Assembly: GCF_900155605.1 (NCBI RefSeq)
Contig: NZ_LT707420.1
Coordinates: forward strand, 1,687,205-1,751,204
Reading direction: 5' to 3'
DNA: 64,000 nt
From: Actinomyces marseillensis
GTDB taxonomy: Bacteria; Actinomycetota; Actinomycetes; Actinomycetales; Actinomycetaceae
Each line of letters starts with the position of its first letter. The stretch's first letter is position 1. A model generated the notes under the pieces. It did no database searches. It was not told the DNA's origin and worked only from the letters and a program-made list of their open reading frames with translations. Position numbers and translations under genes: made by a program. Below, piece by piece: positions 1 through 9,001 of this stretch.

Positions 1-409
1 CGCGCTTAAGTCCCGGATCAAGTCGAGGCTCGCGACGAAGAGCCTCAGCGGGAGAAATCTCTTCTGCAGGAACGTGAGCGGCTCTCGCGCGAGCGATGAA
101 CTGATCGGCGTAGTCTTCATCGTCGACCGAGGTTGTCACGAAGAGGCCGCCGGTCTTCTCCACCGCATCAGCATTGATACGGGAAACGATTGCATTTTCT
201 TCTGCACATTCGGTTGCTGATTCAGGGTCGGATGCAATGTAACGTGCGCCTGAGTGGAGCAATCCGTGGTAGCGCCCAGAAGTTCCTTGAGCCATATCGG
301 CCCGGTCAAGAAGAATGGCACGGAATCCGCGCATTGCGACATCGCGGACAACGCCGGCACCGGTCGAGCCGCCACCGATGACTACGACATCAGTCTCCAT
401 CGTCCTCAT
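1..409 (-). CDS. glpA: Anaerobic-type glycerol-3-phosphate dehydrogenase subunit A (partial, N-terminus only)
   Basis: The gene runs off the left edge, so only about 136 N-terminal residues are present. They begin with the FAD dinucleotide-binding motif VVVIGGGSTGAGVVRD, followed by GTSGRYHGLLHSGARYI and the acidic stretch SDPESATECAEEN. That order is characteristic of GlpA-type flavoproteins, which oxidise sn-glycerol-3-phosphate to dihydroxyacetone phosphate and pass electrons to quinone through partner subunits (family knowledge). Two in-frame ATGs lie at 409 and 400. AAGGA sits about 13 bases upstream of the first, so 409 is a tentative choice. A related FAD-dependent oxidoreductase cannot be excluded without the C-terminus. 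The gene diverges from the M13 peptidase across about 200 bases. Confidence 0.8.
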   Translation of the reverse strand, partial: MRTMETDVVVIGGGSTGAGVVRDVAMRGFRAILLDRADMAQGTSGRYHGLLHSGARYIASDPESATECAEENAIVSRINADAVEKTGGLFVTTSVDDEDYADQFIARARAAHVPAEEISPAEALRREPRLDPGLKR

Positions 410-476
410 AGTGTTACGTTGTTCCTTAGAGAGTTTCTGATTGTTTCCTTATTAATCATGACCCTTTTAGAGACTT

Positions 477-515
477 TGCACATCTTCCCAAGGCGTGTTG
501 CACATATGTGCACAT
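477..515. promoter_or_regulatory. Operator-like cluster: three TGCACAT units, two forming a palindrome
   Basis: The divergent spacer between the glpA-like gene and the M13 peptidase holds TGCACAT at 477-483, 499-505 and 509-515. The last two overlap the perfect 14-base palindrome TGCACATATGTGCA at 499-512. A second small inverted repeat, CTTAGG-CCTT-CCTAAG, lies at 549-564. Repeated half-sites around a palindrome are typical of a dimeric regulator site, but I cannot name the regulator. Confidence 0.35.
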
Positions 516-609
516 TACTCACTTCAGCCTGTAATCATTCACAGCGAACTTAGGCCTTCCTAAGAAATCGGGCGTGCGCCACATACTAGCCGCAACGTAC
601 AGTGTCTTT

Positions 610-2574
610 ATGACTGAAGAGCAGACTTACCGTCCACAGGACGATTTCTACCGCTACACCAACGGCGAGTGGCTTGCAACCCACGAGATTCCCGCAGACC
701 GCCCCATGCACGGAACCTTCCATGAGCTTCTTGATCAATCTGAGCTGTGGGAAAAAGCGATCGCAGAAGACGCAGCCGCCAATAAAATCCCCGGTCACAA
801 CGCGGAATTGATCGCCCATTTATACGGAATATTTATGGATGAGGATGCTGCCAACGAGGCAGGTTTCTCCCCCATCTCCGACAAACTCACACGCCTTCGA
901 GCAGTAGCGAGCCACGACGAACTCGCGACGCTTATGGGAACCTTCCGCTACGAGGGAATCGCTGGCCTCTTTGGAAGTTACGTCGGTACCGATGCACACA
1001 ATTCCAGTCAGCACATGCTCGACTTGTACCAGGGCGGTCTCTCTCTTCCAGACGAGGCCTACTACCGCGAGGAACAGCATCGCGAAGTTCTCGAAGCATG
1101 GGAAGCCTACGTCGCCAAGCTTTTTACTCTGGTCGGATTCAATGAAGAAGATGCCGTTTCTCACGCGCGAGCCGTGCGTGAATTCGAAACACAAGTTGCT
1201 TCCTTCCACCGCGATGCGGTGTCGAACCGCGATCCTCTCTTAGCCGACCACCCCATGACTTGGGCTGAATTGTGCGAAAACTACCCTTCGTTCCCATGGG
1301 ACCTGTGGGCGAAGGCCGCAAAGCTTCCCTTGGAAAAGGTTGAGACGCTCAACGTGTCGCATCCGGAGTTTTTTGAGGGCGCAGCGCAGCTGTGGAAAAA
1401 CACTGATCTCGAAGTCCTCAAGATGTGGATGGAACACTCACTCGTCGACGAGTACGCTTCCTTGCTCTCCGAAGACTTCGTCAATGCCTCCTTCGAGTTC
1501 CACGGACGAACTCTTTCAGGAACTCAAGAGCTGCGCCCTCGATGGAAGCGCGGCCTTTCCTTGGTCTCTTCTCTCCTTGGCGAGGCCATGGGTGAAATTT
1601 GGGTTTCCCGCCATTTCCCGCCCGCCAATAAAGAGATCATGGATAGTCTCGTCCGCAGCCTTCTCGACGCCTATGAGCAGGCGCTCACCCACTGCGAGTG
1701 GATGGGCGAAGAAACCCGCGCTCAAGCACTGAAGAAGCTCAGCACCTTTACTCCCAAGATCGGCTACCCCGATCAATGGATCGACTATTCATCCTTACAC
1801 TTCGATTCAGACTCCCTGGTCGCAACCGTCGAGGCAGCAACGCGCTTCCACGTTCAACGTCGTTGGAATAAACTCGGCGGCCCCGTCGATCGAAGTGAAT
1901 GGCACATGACGCCTCAAACTGTCAATGCCTACTACGACCCGACGATGAACGAAATCGTCTTCCCCGCTGCGATCTTGCAAGCACCATTCTTCGATCCAGA
2001 GGCTGATGATGCCTCAAACTTCGGCGCTATCGGCGCAGTAATCGGACACGAAATCGGACACGGTTTTGACGATCAAGGTTCGCGCTTCGATGCGGAAGGC
2101 AACTTGGAGAATTGGTGGACCGAAGAAGATCGGGAACGTTTCGAGGAACGCACCAAGCGCCTCGTCGATCAATACGACGCACTGACCCCACGGGATCTCC
2201 AAGGGGAAGAACCCCCGCTCCATGTCAATGGAGCGCTCACCTTGGGCGAGAACATTGGTGACTTGGCGGGGCTTTCCATCGCGTGGCAGGCCTATGTTGC
2301 TCGACTTGCACAGAAGGGACTTACCCCACAATCGGCCACTGAAATCGACGGACAAAGCGCAGCACAGCGCTTCTTCACCGCGTGGGCTCGCGGATGGAGG
2401 ACGGCGATCCGCCGCGAGTACGCCAAACAGCTCCTGAGTATCGATCCTCACTCCCCCGCAGAATTCCGCTGCAATCAGATCGTTGCGAATATGGACCCCT
2501 TCGCCGAGGCCTACGATGTGGCCCCCGGGGACACTCTGTGGATTGCCCCCGAAGAGCGCGTCCATATCTGGTAG
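610..2574 (+). CDS. M13 family zinc endopeptidase (neprilysin/PepO type)
   Basis: The 654-residue protein is full length for the M13 family. It carries HEIGH at residues 480-484 (two zinc ligands and the catalytic Glu) and GENIGD, whose Glu547 is the third zinc ligand and Asp551 the supporting residue. NAYYDP and EIVFPAAILQAPFF, the usual substrate-binding block, come before them. There is no signal peptide, which suggests a cytosolic oligopeptidase like PepO; such enzymes cleave oligopeptides of limited size. The frame is open upstream to 574, but ATG 610 gives MTEEQTYRPQDDFYRYTNGEW, a normal family N-terminus. No clear ribosome-binding site is visible. It is followed by aminopeptidase N on the same strand, so both probably serve peptide breakdown. 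Confidence 0.93.
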   Translation: MTEEQTYRPQDDFYRYTNGEWLATHEIPADRPMHGTFHELLDQSELWEKAIAEDAAANKIPGHNAELIAHLYGIFMDEDAANEAGFSPISDKLTRLRAVASHDELATLMGTFRYEGIAGLFGSYVGTDAHNSSQHMLDLYQGGLSLPDEAYYREEQHREVLEAWEAYVAKLFTLVGFNEEDAVSHARAVREFETQVASFHRDAVSNRDPLLADHPMTWAELCENYPSFPWDLWAKAAKLPLEKVETLNVSHPEFFEGAAQLWKNTDLEVLKMWMEHSLVDEYASLLSEDFVNASFEFHGRTLSGTQELRPRWKRGLSLVSSLLGEAMGEIWVSRHFPPANKEIMDSLVRSLLDAYEQALTHCEWMGEETRAQALKKLSTFTPKIGYPDQWIDYSSLHFDSDSLVATVEAATRFHVQRRWNKLGGPVDRSEWHMTPQTVNAYYDPTMNEIVFPAAILQAPFFDPEADDASNFGAIGAVIGHEIGHGFDDQGSRFDAEGNLENWWTEEDRERFEERTKRLVDQYDALTPRDLQGEEPPLHVNGALTLGENIGDLAGLSIAWQAYVARLAQKGLTPQSATEIDGQSAAQRFFTAWARGWRTAIRREYAKQLLSIDPHSPAEFRCNQIVANMDPFAEAYDVAPGDTLWIAPEERVHIW

Positions 2575-2608
2575 CCACGACAACCAAGGTTTCAATTCGA
2601 TACAACAA

Positions 2609-2648
2609 TTGCCCTTGTGGCGCGGCAAGGTTCGCGCCACAAGGGCAA
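2609..2648 (+). terminator. 16-bp perfect stem-loop after the M13 peptidase gene
   Basis: TTGCCCTTGTGGCGCG at 2609-2624 pairs perfectly with 2633-2648 across an 8-base loop. No T-run follows, so it is a U-less actinobacterial-type hairpin. It probably ends transcription of the M13 gene, or limits transcription into pepN. Confidence 0.6.
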
Positions 2649-2717
2649 ACATGTAAAAATTAAGACGTTTACGCGCATCCGCGCGTCCTGATCGTCAACA
2701 CAATCGGAAGGTGAGCA

Positions 2718-5273
2718 ATGCCTGGCCTGAACCTGACGCGCGAGGAAGCCATCCAGCGTGCAGACGTGATCCGCGTGGATCACTATGACGTCGAACTCGA
2801 CCTCACGCGCGGAGACAAGGACTTCTTTTCGCGCACAACCGTGACATTCAGCGCAACCGAAGGAGAAACAACCTTCGCGGACTTGGTGTCGAACAATGTT
2901 CACTCGATCGTCCTCAACGGTGAGAGCTTGGATCCGTTCATCCACCAAGATCACCGCATTGCCCTTCCGCAACTTGCTGCACACAATACCCTGACGGTCG
3001 AGGCTGACTGCCAGTACATGCACACCGGTGAGGGTCTCCACCGTTTCGTCGATCCGGCCGACTCTCAGGCCTATTGCTACTCCCAGTTCGAAGTTCCGGA
3101 CGCGCGTCGCGTATTCACCACTTTCGAACAGCCCGATCTGAAGGCAACCTTCACCTTTACGGTGACGGTACCCGCCGGATGGAAGGTCTTCTCGAACTCG
3201 GCGACTCCCGAACCCGAGATGAACGACTCCTCGTGGACCTACCGTTTCGAAGAGACCGAACGTATCTCGACCTACATCACCGCGATTATCGCCGGACCCT
3301 ACCAGGGCGTGACCGACTCGCTGGTTTCCAGCGATGGTCGTACGATTCCTCTGGGTGTTTGGTGCCGCGCATCGCTGCTTGATTCTCTGGATTCCGATCG
3401 AATCTTGGATATCACACGCGCGGGATTCACTTTCTTTGAGGATGCTTACGGTATTCCTTACCCCTTCAAGACCTACGACCAGATCTTCGTTCCCGAGTAC
3501 AACGCTGGCGCAATGGAAAACGCAGGCTGCGTGACTTTCCGTGATCAGTACATCTTCCGTACTCGTCCCACAACCGCTGACCTTGAAGCTCGTGCGAATA
3601 CGATTCTCCACGAACTTGCTCATATGTGGTTCGGCGACTTGGTCACCATGAAGTGGTGGAATGACCTGTGGCTCAACGAATCCTTCGCTGAGTTCATGAG
3701 CCACTTGGCTCTTGCAGAGGCCACCGAATACACCGAAGGCTGGACCGGCTTCATGCTCCGCAAGGACTGGGGCATGAACCAGGATCAGCTTCCGACTACT
3801 CACCCGATCACCGCCGAGATCCGAGATCTTGCCGATGTTGAAGTGAACTTCGATGGCATTACCTATGCGAAGGGCGCCTCTGTCCTGCGTCAGTTGGTCA
3901 CATACGTCGGTCGTGAGCACTTCTTTGCCGGCCTGCATGAGTACCTGACGAAGCATTCCTACTCGAACGCAACTCTGGCAGACCTCTTGGGCGAGCTGGA
4001 AAAGGCATCGGGTCGAGATCTCAAGCAGTGGTCGCGCGTGTGGCTTGAAGAAGCCGGCATCACCTCGCTGCGTCCGCAGATCGACGTCTATGACAACGGC
4101 GCCATCACCCAGCTCAAGGTCATTCAGGAGCCCTTCTCCGAGGGTTCGTCACTGCGCCCCCACCGCCTCATTGTTTCGGGATACAGCCAGGCAGAGGATG
4201 GATCGATCGAGCGCGTCTTCAGCCAAGAACTCGACGTCGATGGTTCCTCGACCGTTGTCTCCGAGGCAACTGGCATCGCACGCCCCGATCTCATTCTGAT
4301 TAACGATCAGGACCTGGCATACGCGAAGGTTCGTCTGGATGCGCAGTCCTTGGACTTTGCAATCCGCAACATCGCTCGCTTTGAGGATTCTTTGACTCGC
4401 GGCGTGATCTTGGCGTCAGCTTGGGACATGACCCGCGATGGCGAAATGCCTGCGCGCGATTACCTGATGCTCCTCCTCAGTGCCCTGCCCGCAGAGCGCA
4501 ACGCAACCATGCTGCGACTGTACCTGCGCCACCTCGACCAGGCACTCGAAACCTACGTTGCACCCGCGCGTCGTCGTGCACTGCAAGAGCGCGTTGCCTC
4601 GGCGCTGCTGATCATGGCGCGCACCGCCAGTGCCCACTCCGACGAGCAACAGCTCTTCGTCCGCGAGCTCGCGCACTGCGCAATTCTCCCCGAGCACTTC
4701 GCGGCAGTGCACGGCCTGTACGAGGGTACCGAAACCCTCATGGGACTCGACCTCGACGTCGACCTGCGTTGGACACTGCTCACCGCGCTTGTCCGGGGTG
4801 GTTTTGCCGGCGAGGCAGAGATTGCAGCCCTTGAAGCGGAAGACGACACGATGACCGGTCATCAAAAGGCGGCGGCTGCGCGTGCCGCGGTCGGCGACGT
4901 TTCTGTCAAGCAGCAGGTCTGGGACGCGGTTCTTCGAGACACCTCAATCCCGAACGATACCCGTTGGGCAATGGTCTCCGGATTCTGGGCACAGGCTCGT
5001 ACGGCTCCCGAAATGTACGTTCCTGTCGTTGCCGATTACTTCGATTCCCTCCAGCAGATCTGGAGCGACCACACCTTCCACATTGCAGAGGACATCGTCA
5101 CTTTGATGTTCCCGAAGGCCCTCGCCGGCTACGTGGACGGCCTTGATTTGGTTGCGCAGGGAATGCGTTGGATTCAGTCGCACCAGGATGCATCCGCTGC
5201 TTTGATTCGACTCCTGCGTGAGCAGATTTCAACGACCGAGCGCATGCTCGGCGCCCAGGCGGCTGACGCCTGA
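2718..5273 (+). CDS. pepN: Aminopeptidase N (M1 family)
   Basis: An 851-residue cytosolic zinc metallo-aminopeptidase that removes N-terminal residues from peptides. The exopeptidase motif GAMEN is at residues 264-268. HELAH is at 298-302, with the third zinc ligand Glu321 18 residues further on in LWLNESFAEF, an exact M1 signature. The C-terminal half is the helical ERAP1-like domain. Length and start fit actinobacterial PepN, and GGAAGGTGAGC precedes ATG 2718. A strong intrinsic terminator follows. The neighbours suggest a peptide-use function: the M13 endopeptidase upstream supplies shorter peptides and an OPT peptide transporter lies about 1.5 kb downstream. Confidence 0.97.
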   Translation: MPGLNLTREEAIQRADVIRVDHYDVELDLTRGDKDFFSRTTVTFSATEGETTFADLVSNNVHSIVLNGESLDPFIHQDHRIALPQLAAHNTLTVEADCQYMHTGEGLHRFVDPADSQAYCYSQFEVPDARRVFTTFEQPDLKATFTFTVTVPAGWKVFSNSATPEPEMNDSSWTYRFEETERISTYITAIIAGPYQGVTDSLVSSDGRTIPLGVWCRASLLDSLDSDRILDITRAGFTFFEDAYGIPYPFKTYDQIFVPEYNAGAMENAGCVTFRDQYIFRTRPTTADLEARANTILHELAHMWFGDLVTMKWWNDLWLNESFAEFMSHLALAEATEYTEGWTGFMLRKDWGMNQDQLPTTHPITAEIRDLADVEVNFDGITYAKGASVLRQLVTYVGREHFFAGLHEYLTKHSYSNATLADLLGELEKASGRDLKQWSRVWLEEAGITSLRPQIDVYDNGAITQLKVIQEPFSEGSSLRPHRLIVSGYSQAEDGSIERVFSQELDVDGSSTVVSEATGIARPDLILINDQDLAYAKVRLDAQSLDFAIRNIARFEDSLTRGVILASAWDMTRDGEMPARDYLMLLLSALPAERNATMLRLYLRHLDQALETYVAPARRRALQERVASALLIMARTASAHSDEQQLFVRELAHCAILPEHFAAVHGLYEGTETLMGLDLDVDLRWTLLTALVRGGFAGEAEIAALEAEDDTMTGHQKAAAARAAVGDVSVKQQVWDAVLRDTSIPNDTRWAMVSGFWAQARTAPEMYVPVVADYFDSLQQIWSDHTFHIAEDIVTLMFPKALAGYVDGLDLVAQGMRWIQSHQDASAALIRLLREQISTTERMLGAQAADA

Positions 5274-5287
5274 TACAGGATTCATCG

Positions 5288-5322
5288 ATTGGGGGCTGCC
5301 ACTTCGGCAGCCCCCAATTTTT
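5288..5322 (+). terminator. Intrinsic terminator of pepN (bidirectional stem)
   Basis: ATTGGGGGCTGCC (5288-5300) and GGCAGCCCCCAAT (5306-5318) form a 13-bp perfect stem with loop ACTTC. TTTTT follows on the plus strand. The convergent MFS gene ends at 5370, so the same stem may also stop it, with a poorer tail. Confidence 0.9.
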
Positions 5323-5369
5323 GTATTCACAGGCGACGACGACGCCCACTCTTTGTTCGTGAAGTGAAT

Positions 5370-6620
5370 CTACTCGCCGACTACGGCAAGTTCATCATCG
5401 ATTATTCCCGTTCCAGATCCGACGTAGGTCGTCACTCCCATGAGTAGGCCCGTGAGCGCCATCGCCAACAAAGGAATAGTCTCACTTCCGAGGGATTGGA
5501 GGAGAATACCGAAACCGATAGGGCCAAGGGCAGCAATCAGGTAGCCAATGGGTTGCACCAAGGCTGAAAGTTCGGCCGTCACAGCTGCGTCGCGAGACCG
5601 GGCAGGAATGAGGGCGATGATGAGGGGAAAGGTGAATCCCCCGATTGCCAACAAGGACACCCAGAGAAATGCGAAAGACCCGGGCACCAGCACCAAACCG
5701 ATCCAGCCGACGAATGTCAGCAGACCGAAAATAATGGAAAGCCATGGGATATGCGTCCCCATGTGGTCAATCATGAAGGGAATGACCAGGCCACCAAGGA
5801 CTGCCCACAAATTCACAAGAGCTGTCATGATGGACGCAAATCCAGCAGAGTAGCCGGCATTCATCAAAATTTGCGGGAGAAATGCAAATTGAACATAAGC
5901 ATTCAATGCTTGAAGTCCGAATCCGAGGACCAAGGCAATTGCAGTCCTCGAGTGATAGATCGGGCGCCGCTTGGTCGCATTAGAGGAGGAAGTTTCCGTA
6001 CTTCGGGTGCCTCCATCGGGAGAATCTCGACGAACAAGACCGCTGATCTTGATCCAAATTGCCCCTGCGATAACAGCAAAAATCGCCCAACTCGCCAGTG
6101 AAGACCGCCAGAGCTGGCCATCATGACCAGAAAGCGGCACGGCGAACGCAGAACCTGCCGCTCCTCCGATCAGCAGGACCGTTCCGTATGTGGTGATGAG
6201 TAGCGTTCGTCGTCCGGCCTCGTGGAATTTAATCCATGCAGGGACAAGGACGTTCGCAAGGGCTGGGCCGATGAGCGCAATGACGCTCAGAAGACAAAAG
6301 AGCGTAAAGTTGCCCGCCCAGGGACGCACAAGCAAGCCGAGGCCACTGAGTGCAGTACCCGTAGTCAGCACAGCGCTCATCCCCCAACGCTTTGAGAGGG
6401 GAACAGCGAGAAGTCCAACACCAGCGAAGACAAGGCAGGGAAGAGCAGAGAGGACTCCAAGGGCCCCCTCTCGAGCCGAATAGGCCTGAGAGATCGTAGA
6501 CAGAAGCGGCCCGGTCGAGGTCGCTCCAGAGCGCATAGTTAAACTCATGGCAAGGATGCCGACGAATGCCAGGGAAGTTGAAACCGCGGCACGCGAATAT
6601 GATTTTTGCTGCGCTGTCAT
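5370..6620 (-). CDS. MFS transporter, CynX/NimT-like
   Basis: A 416-residue integral membrane protein with about 12 hydrophobic segments. The N-terminal block TMRSGATSTGPLL, followed by a long hydrophobic run and a charged cytoplasmic loop near residue 210, is typical of the CynX/NimT branch of the major facilitator superfamily. Known members include a cyanate carrier and a nitroimidazole-resistance protein, but the branch is mostly of unknown substrate and I do not assign one. The start at 6620 is supported by AGGAAAA about 4 bases upstream. It is divergent from the OPT transporter and convergent with pepN. The protein ends in a short acidic tail. Confidence 0.85.
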   Translation of the reverse strand: MTAQQKSYSRAAVSTSLAFVGILAMSLTMRSGATSTGPLLSTISQAYSAREGALGVLSALPCLVFAGVGLLAVPLSKRWGMSAVLTTGTALSGLGLLVRPWAGNFTLFCLLSVIALIGPALANVLVPAWIKFHEAGRRTLLITTYGTVLLIGGAAGSAFAVPLSGHDGQLWRSSLASWAIFAVIAGAIWIKISGLVRRDSPDGGTRSTETSSSNATKRRPIYHSRTAIALVLGFGLQALNAYVQFAFLPQILMNAGYSAGFASIMTALVNLWAVLGGLVIPFMIDHMGTHIPWLSIIFGLLTFVGWIGLVLVPGSFAFLWVSLLAIGGFTFPLIIALIPARSRDAAVTAELSALVQPIGYLIAALGPIGFGILLQSLGSETIPLLAMALTGLLMGVTTYVGSGTGIIDDELAVVGE

Positions 6621-6792
6621 TATTTTCCTGTGTTCTTCACTTCATTTTCGACTCTGGTCAGCAGATTTTCCCAAATTGCGACCATACATTGAACGGGATT
6701 TTCATAAGGCGCTTAGACTGTCAATCACTACAAGGACCGACACATATGACCGCAGGGTGCGGCCGATGCGTCAGCACACGGAAAGGATTCAC

Positions 6793-8814
6793 GTGTCTAC
6801 GCCCGCAACGAGCTCACGCTCGTCACTTAAGGAATTGACCTTCCGAGGAATTGTCATCGGTGGAATTATTACTTTGGTTTTCACCGCCGCGAACGTCTAC
6901 CTGGGATTGAAAGTTGGATTGACTTTCGCAACCTCCATCCCGGCAGCCGTCATTTCCATGGCAATTCTACGATTTTTCTCGGATCACACTATCCAAGAAA
7001 ACAACATTGTCCAAACAATTGCTTCCGCTGCCGGAACGCTTTCCGCAGTAATCTTCATCCTCCCCGGTCTGGTGATTGTCGGCTGGTGGAGCGGATTCCC
7101 CTACTGGACAACAATGGCTGTATGCGCGGTCGGCGGCATCTTGGGTGTTATGTACTCGATCCCCTTGCGCCGCGCATTGGTTACGGGTTCGGACCTTCCC
7201 TACCCCGAAGGTGTTGCCGGAGCAGAAATCCTCAAGGTTGGTGACTCCCACGAGAAGTCAGCCGATAACAGCCTTGGTTTACGCGCAATTATTTGGGGGG
7301 CAATCTGCTCTGCCGCAATGTCCTTGCTGTCCTACATGAAGGTTGCGGCCTCGTCCCTGTCAGCAACCTTCCGTGTAGGTGCAGGTGCAACCTCGATTGG
7401 TACCTCGCTCTCGCTGGCACTGATCGGCGTCGGTCACCTGGTGGGATTGACTGTCGGCATTGCCATGCTCATCGGCATGTTCGTCAGTTTCTTCATCTTG
7501 ATCCCCTACTTCAGTGTCGGGCAGCTTGACGGTTCACCACTGTCTGACGTTGTCGACACGGTCTTTTCTAGCCAGGTGCGTTACATCGGCGCCGGCGTCA
7601 TGGCCGTCGCGGCAATCTGGACTCTTGTCAAGATCATCTCCCCCATCATCAAGGGAATCCGTGACGCCATGCGTTCTTCTCGCACCCGTCACGCGGGCGG
7701 CGAACTCGACCAGACTGAACGCGATATTCCGATTACCATCGTCGCTCTGGTGATTGTTCTGTCGATGATTCCCGTGGGCGGTTTGCTGTGGATCTTCACC
7801 CACGGCACCGAGATTGCTCACAATACAGCGATGCTCATCGCTGTTTCTGTGATCTTCACTCTGCTCGCAGGACTCTTGGTCGCCGCAGTGTGCGGTTACA
7901 TGGCCGGCCTCATCGGCTCGTCAAATAGCCCCGTTTCAGGCGTGGGTATTTTGGTCGTAGTCTTGACCGCTCTGGCAATCGTTGCCGTTCACGGACACGG
8001 TTCTTCCAGCGCGGAAACCACTGCCCTCATCGCCTACACCCTCTTTACCGCCGCGATTGTCTTCTGTATTGCGACGATCTCGAATGATAACCTGCAGGAC
8101 CTCAAGACCGGTCAGCTCGTGGGTGCAACCCCCTGGAAGCAGCAGGTCGCGCTGGTCATCGGTGTTGTTTTTGGTGCTCTGATCATTCCCCCGGTCTTGA
8201 ACCTCATGCAGAACGCTTTCGGTTTCCAGGGAGCTCCTGGAGCAGGTCAAGATGCACTTGCAGCCCCGCAGGCCTCTCTGATTTCTTCGCTGGCTCAAGG
8301 CGTCGTGGGCGGCACTCAAGACTGGAGCCTCTTGGGTCTGGGAGCAATCATCGGCGTGGGTATCATCATCGTCGATGAGCTTCTCAAGCTGAGCTCGAAG
8401 GGCCGCTTTGCCCTTCCGCCTCTCGCGGTCGGCATGGGCATGTACCTCCCCGCTTCTTTGACGATTATGATCCCCGTTGGCGGCGTCATCGGTTTCTTCT
8501 ACGACCGTTGGTCCGCAAAGCGCAAGGATCCCGAGCGCGCACGTCGAATGGGTACGCTCTTGGCGACCGGTCTGATCGTCGGCGAAAGCCTTTTCGGCGT
8601 GATCTACGCAGGCATTGTTGGCGCCACAGGAAGCGAAGAACCGCTTGCCGTTGTGGGCGATTCCTTCGCAACGCCAGCGACCTTCATTGGTGCGGTCTTC
8701 TTCTTCGGTTCAATCTTTGCGCTGTACCGTTGGACAAGCGGCATGGTTTCGCGTACAGATAGTGCTCCTGCCACTGACGAGGCAGCGGCTGAGGAAGCAC
8801 TCGACGTGCACTAA
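6793..8814 (+). CDS. OPT family oligopeptide transporter
   Basis: A 673-residue polytopic protein with roughly 14-16 membrane segments. The N-terminal block GLKVGLTFATSIPAAVISM, then NNIVQTIASAAGTLSAVIF and DLPYPEGVAGAEILK, mark the bacterial branch of the OPT family (TC 2.A.67), proton-coupled carriers of oligopeptides or metal chelates. The frame is open from 6547, but the start is set at GTG 6793, which has GAAAGGA 5 bases upstream and gives a short polar N-terminus before the first helix. ATG 6766 is an alternative. Lying next to two peptidases, peptide import is the more likely role, with metal-siderophore or nicotianamine-like transport as the other option. Confidence 0.93.
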   Translation: MSTPATSSRSSLKELTFRGIVIGGIITLVFTAANVYLGLKVGLTFATSIPAAVISMAILRFFSDHTIQENNIVQTIASAAGTLSAVIFILPGLVIVGWWSGFPYWTTMAVCAVGGILGVMYSIPLRRALVTGSDLPYPEGVAGAEILKVGDSHEKSADNSLGLRAIIWGAICSAAMSLLSYMKVAASSLSATFRVGAGATSIGTSLSLALIGVGHLVGLTVGIAMLIGMFVSFFILIPYFSVGQLDGSPLSDVVDTVFSSQVRYIGAGVMAVAAIWTLVKIISPIIKGIRDAMRSSRTRHAGGELDQTERDIPITIVALVIVLSMIPVGGLLWIFTHGTEIAHNTAMLIAVSVIFTLLAGLLVAAVCGYMAGLIGSSNSPVSGVGILVVVLTALAIVAVHGHGSSSAETTALIAYTLFTAAIVFCIATISNDNLQDLKTGQLVGATPWKQQVALVIGVVFGALIIPPVLNLMQNAFGFQGAPGAGQDALAAPQASLISSLAQGVVGGTQDWSLLGLGAIIGVGIIIVDELLKLSSKGRFALPPLAVGMGMYLPASLTIMIPVGGVIGFFYDRWSAKRKDPERARRMGTLLATGLIVGESLFGVIYAGIVGATGSEEPLAVVGDSFATPATFIGAVFFFGSIFALYRWTSGMVSRTDSAPATDEAAAEEALDVH

Positions 8815-8832
8815 GTCCTCACCTACTTTCAG

Positions 8833-8859
8833 GGGGAGCCGGATCGAATCCGGCTCCCC
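8833..8859 (+). terminator. Stem-loop terminator of the OPT gene
   Basis: GGGGAGCCGGAT (8833-8844) pairs perfectly with 8848-8859 around the loop CGA. It starts 18 bases after the stop codon. No T-run follows, so it is probably a U-less terminator. Confidence 0.7.
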
Positions 8860-8946
8860 TCGGCTCTATCCGAACACGCTACTGCCTAAGATGACTTCTT
8901 ATCATCACCTGCGCGTGTTCAAGTTCCCTTCCTATATACAAAAATC

Positions 8947-8970
8947 CGCTGGATGATCAAACATCCAGCG
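8947..8970. other. 9-bp hairpin in the OPT-CBM spacer
   Basis: CGCTGGATG (8947-8955) and CATCCAGCG (8962-8970) form a perfect stem with a 6-base loop, 32 bases before the orphan CBM ORF. No T-tail follows. Its role is unknown; it may be a second terminator or an mRNA 5' structure. Confidence 0.4.
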
Positions 8971-9001
8971 AGTAACCTCACGGGACTCACTTGATCTGCG
9001 C

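Noticed and set aside
477-515. TGCACAT repeats as a short CRISPR-like array
   Set aside because: The units are only 7 bases with irregular spacing of 22 and 10 and no spacers of constant length. An operator cluster fits better, and no cas gene is present in the window.
2592-3956. A 454-codon frame antisense to pepN
   Set aside because: The opposite strand carries the full M1 motifs in the same region; this is a compositional shadow.
6547-6792. An 82-residue upstream extension of the OPT transporter
   Set aside because: It overlaps the divergent promoter region and the MFS start, has no ribosome-binding site, and the GAAAGGA-GTG at 6793 is a much better start.
8870-9001. A frameshifted upstream half of a glycosidase joined to the CBM ORF
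   Set aside because: The 130 bases before the ORF give no glycosidase-like or signal-peptide sequence in any frame, so there is no support for a simple frameshifted gene here.
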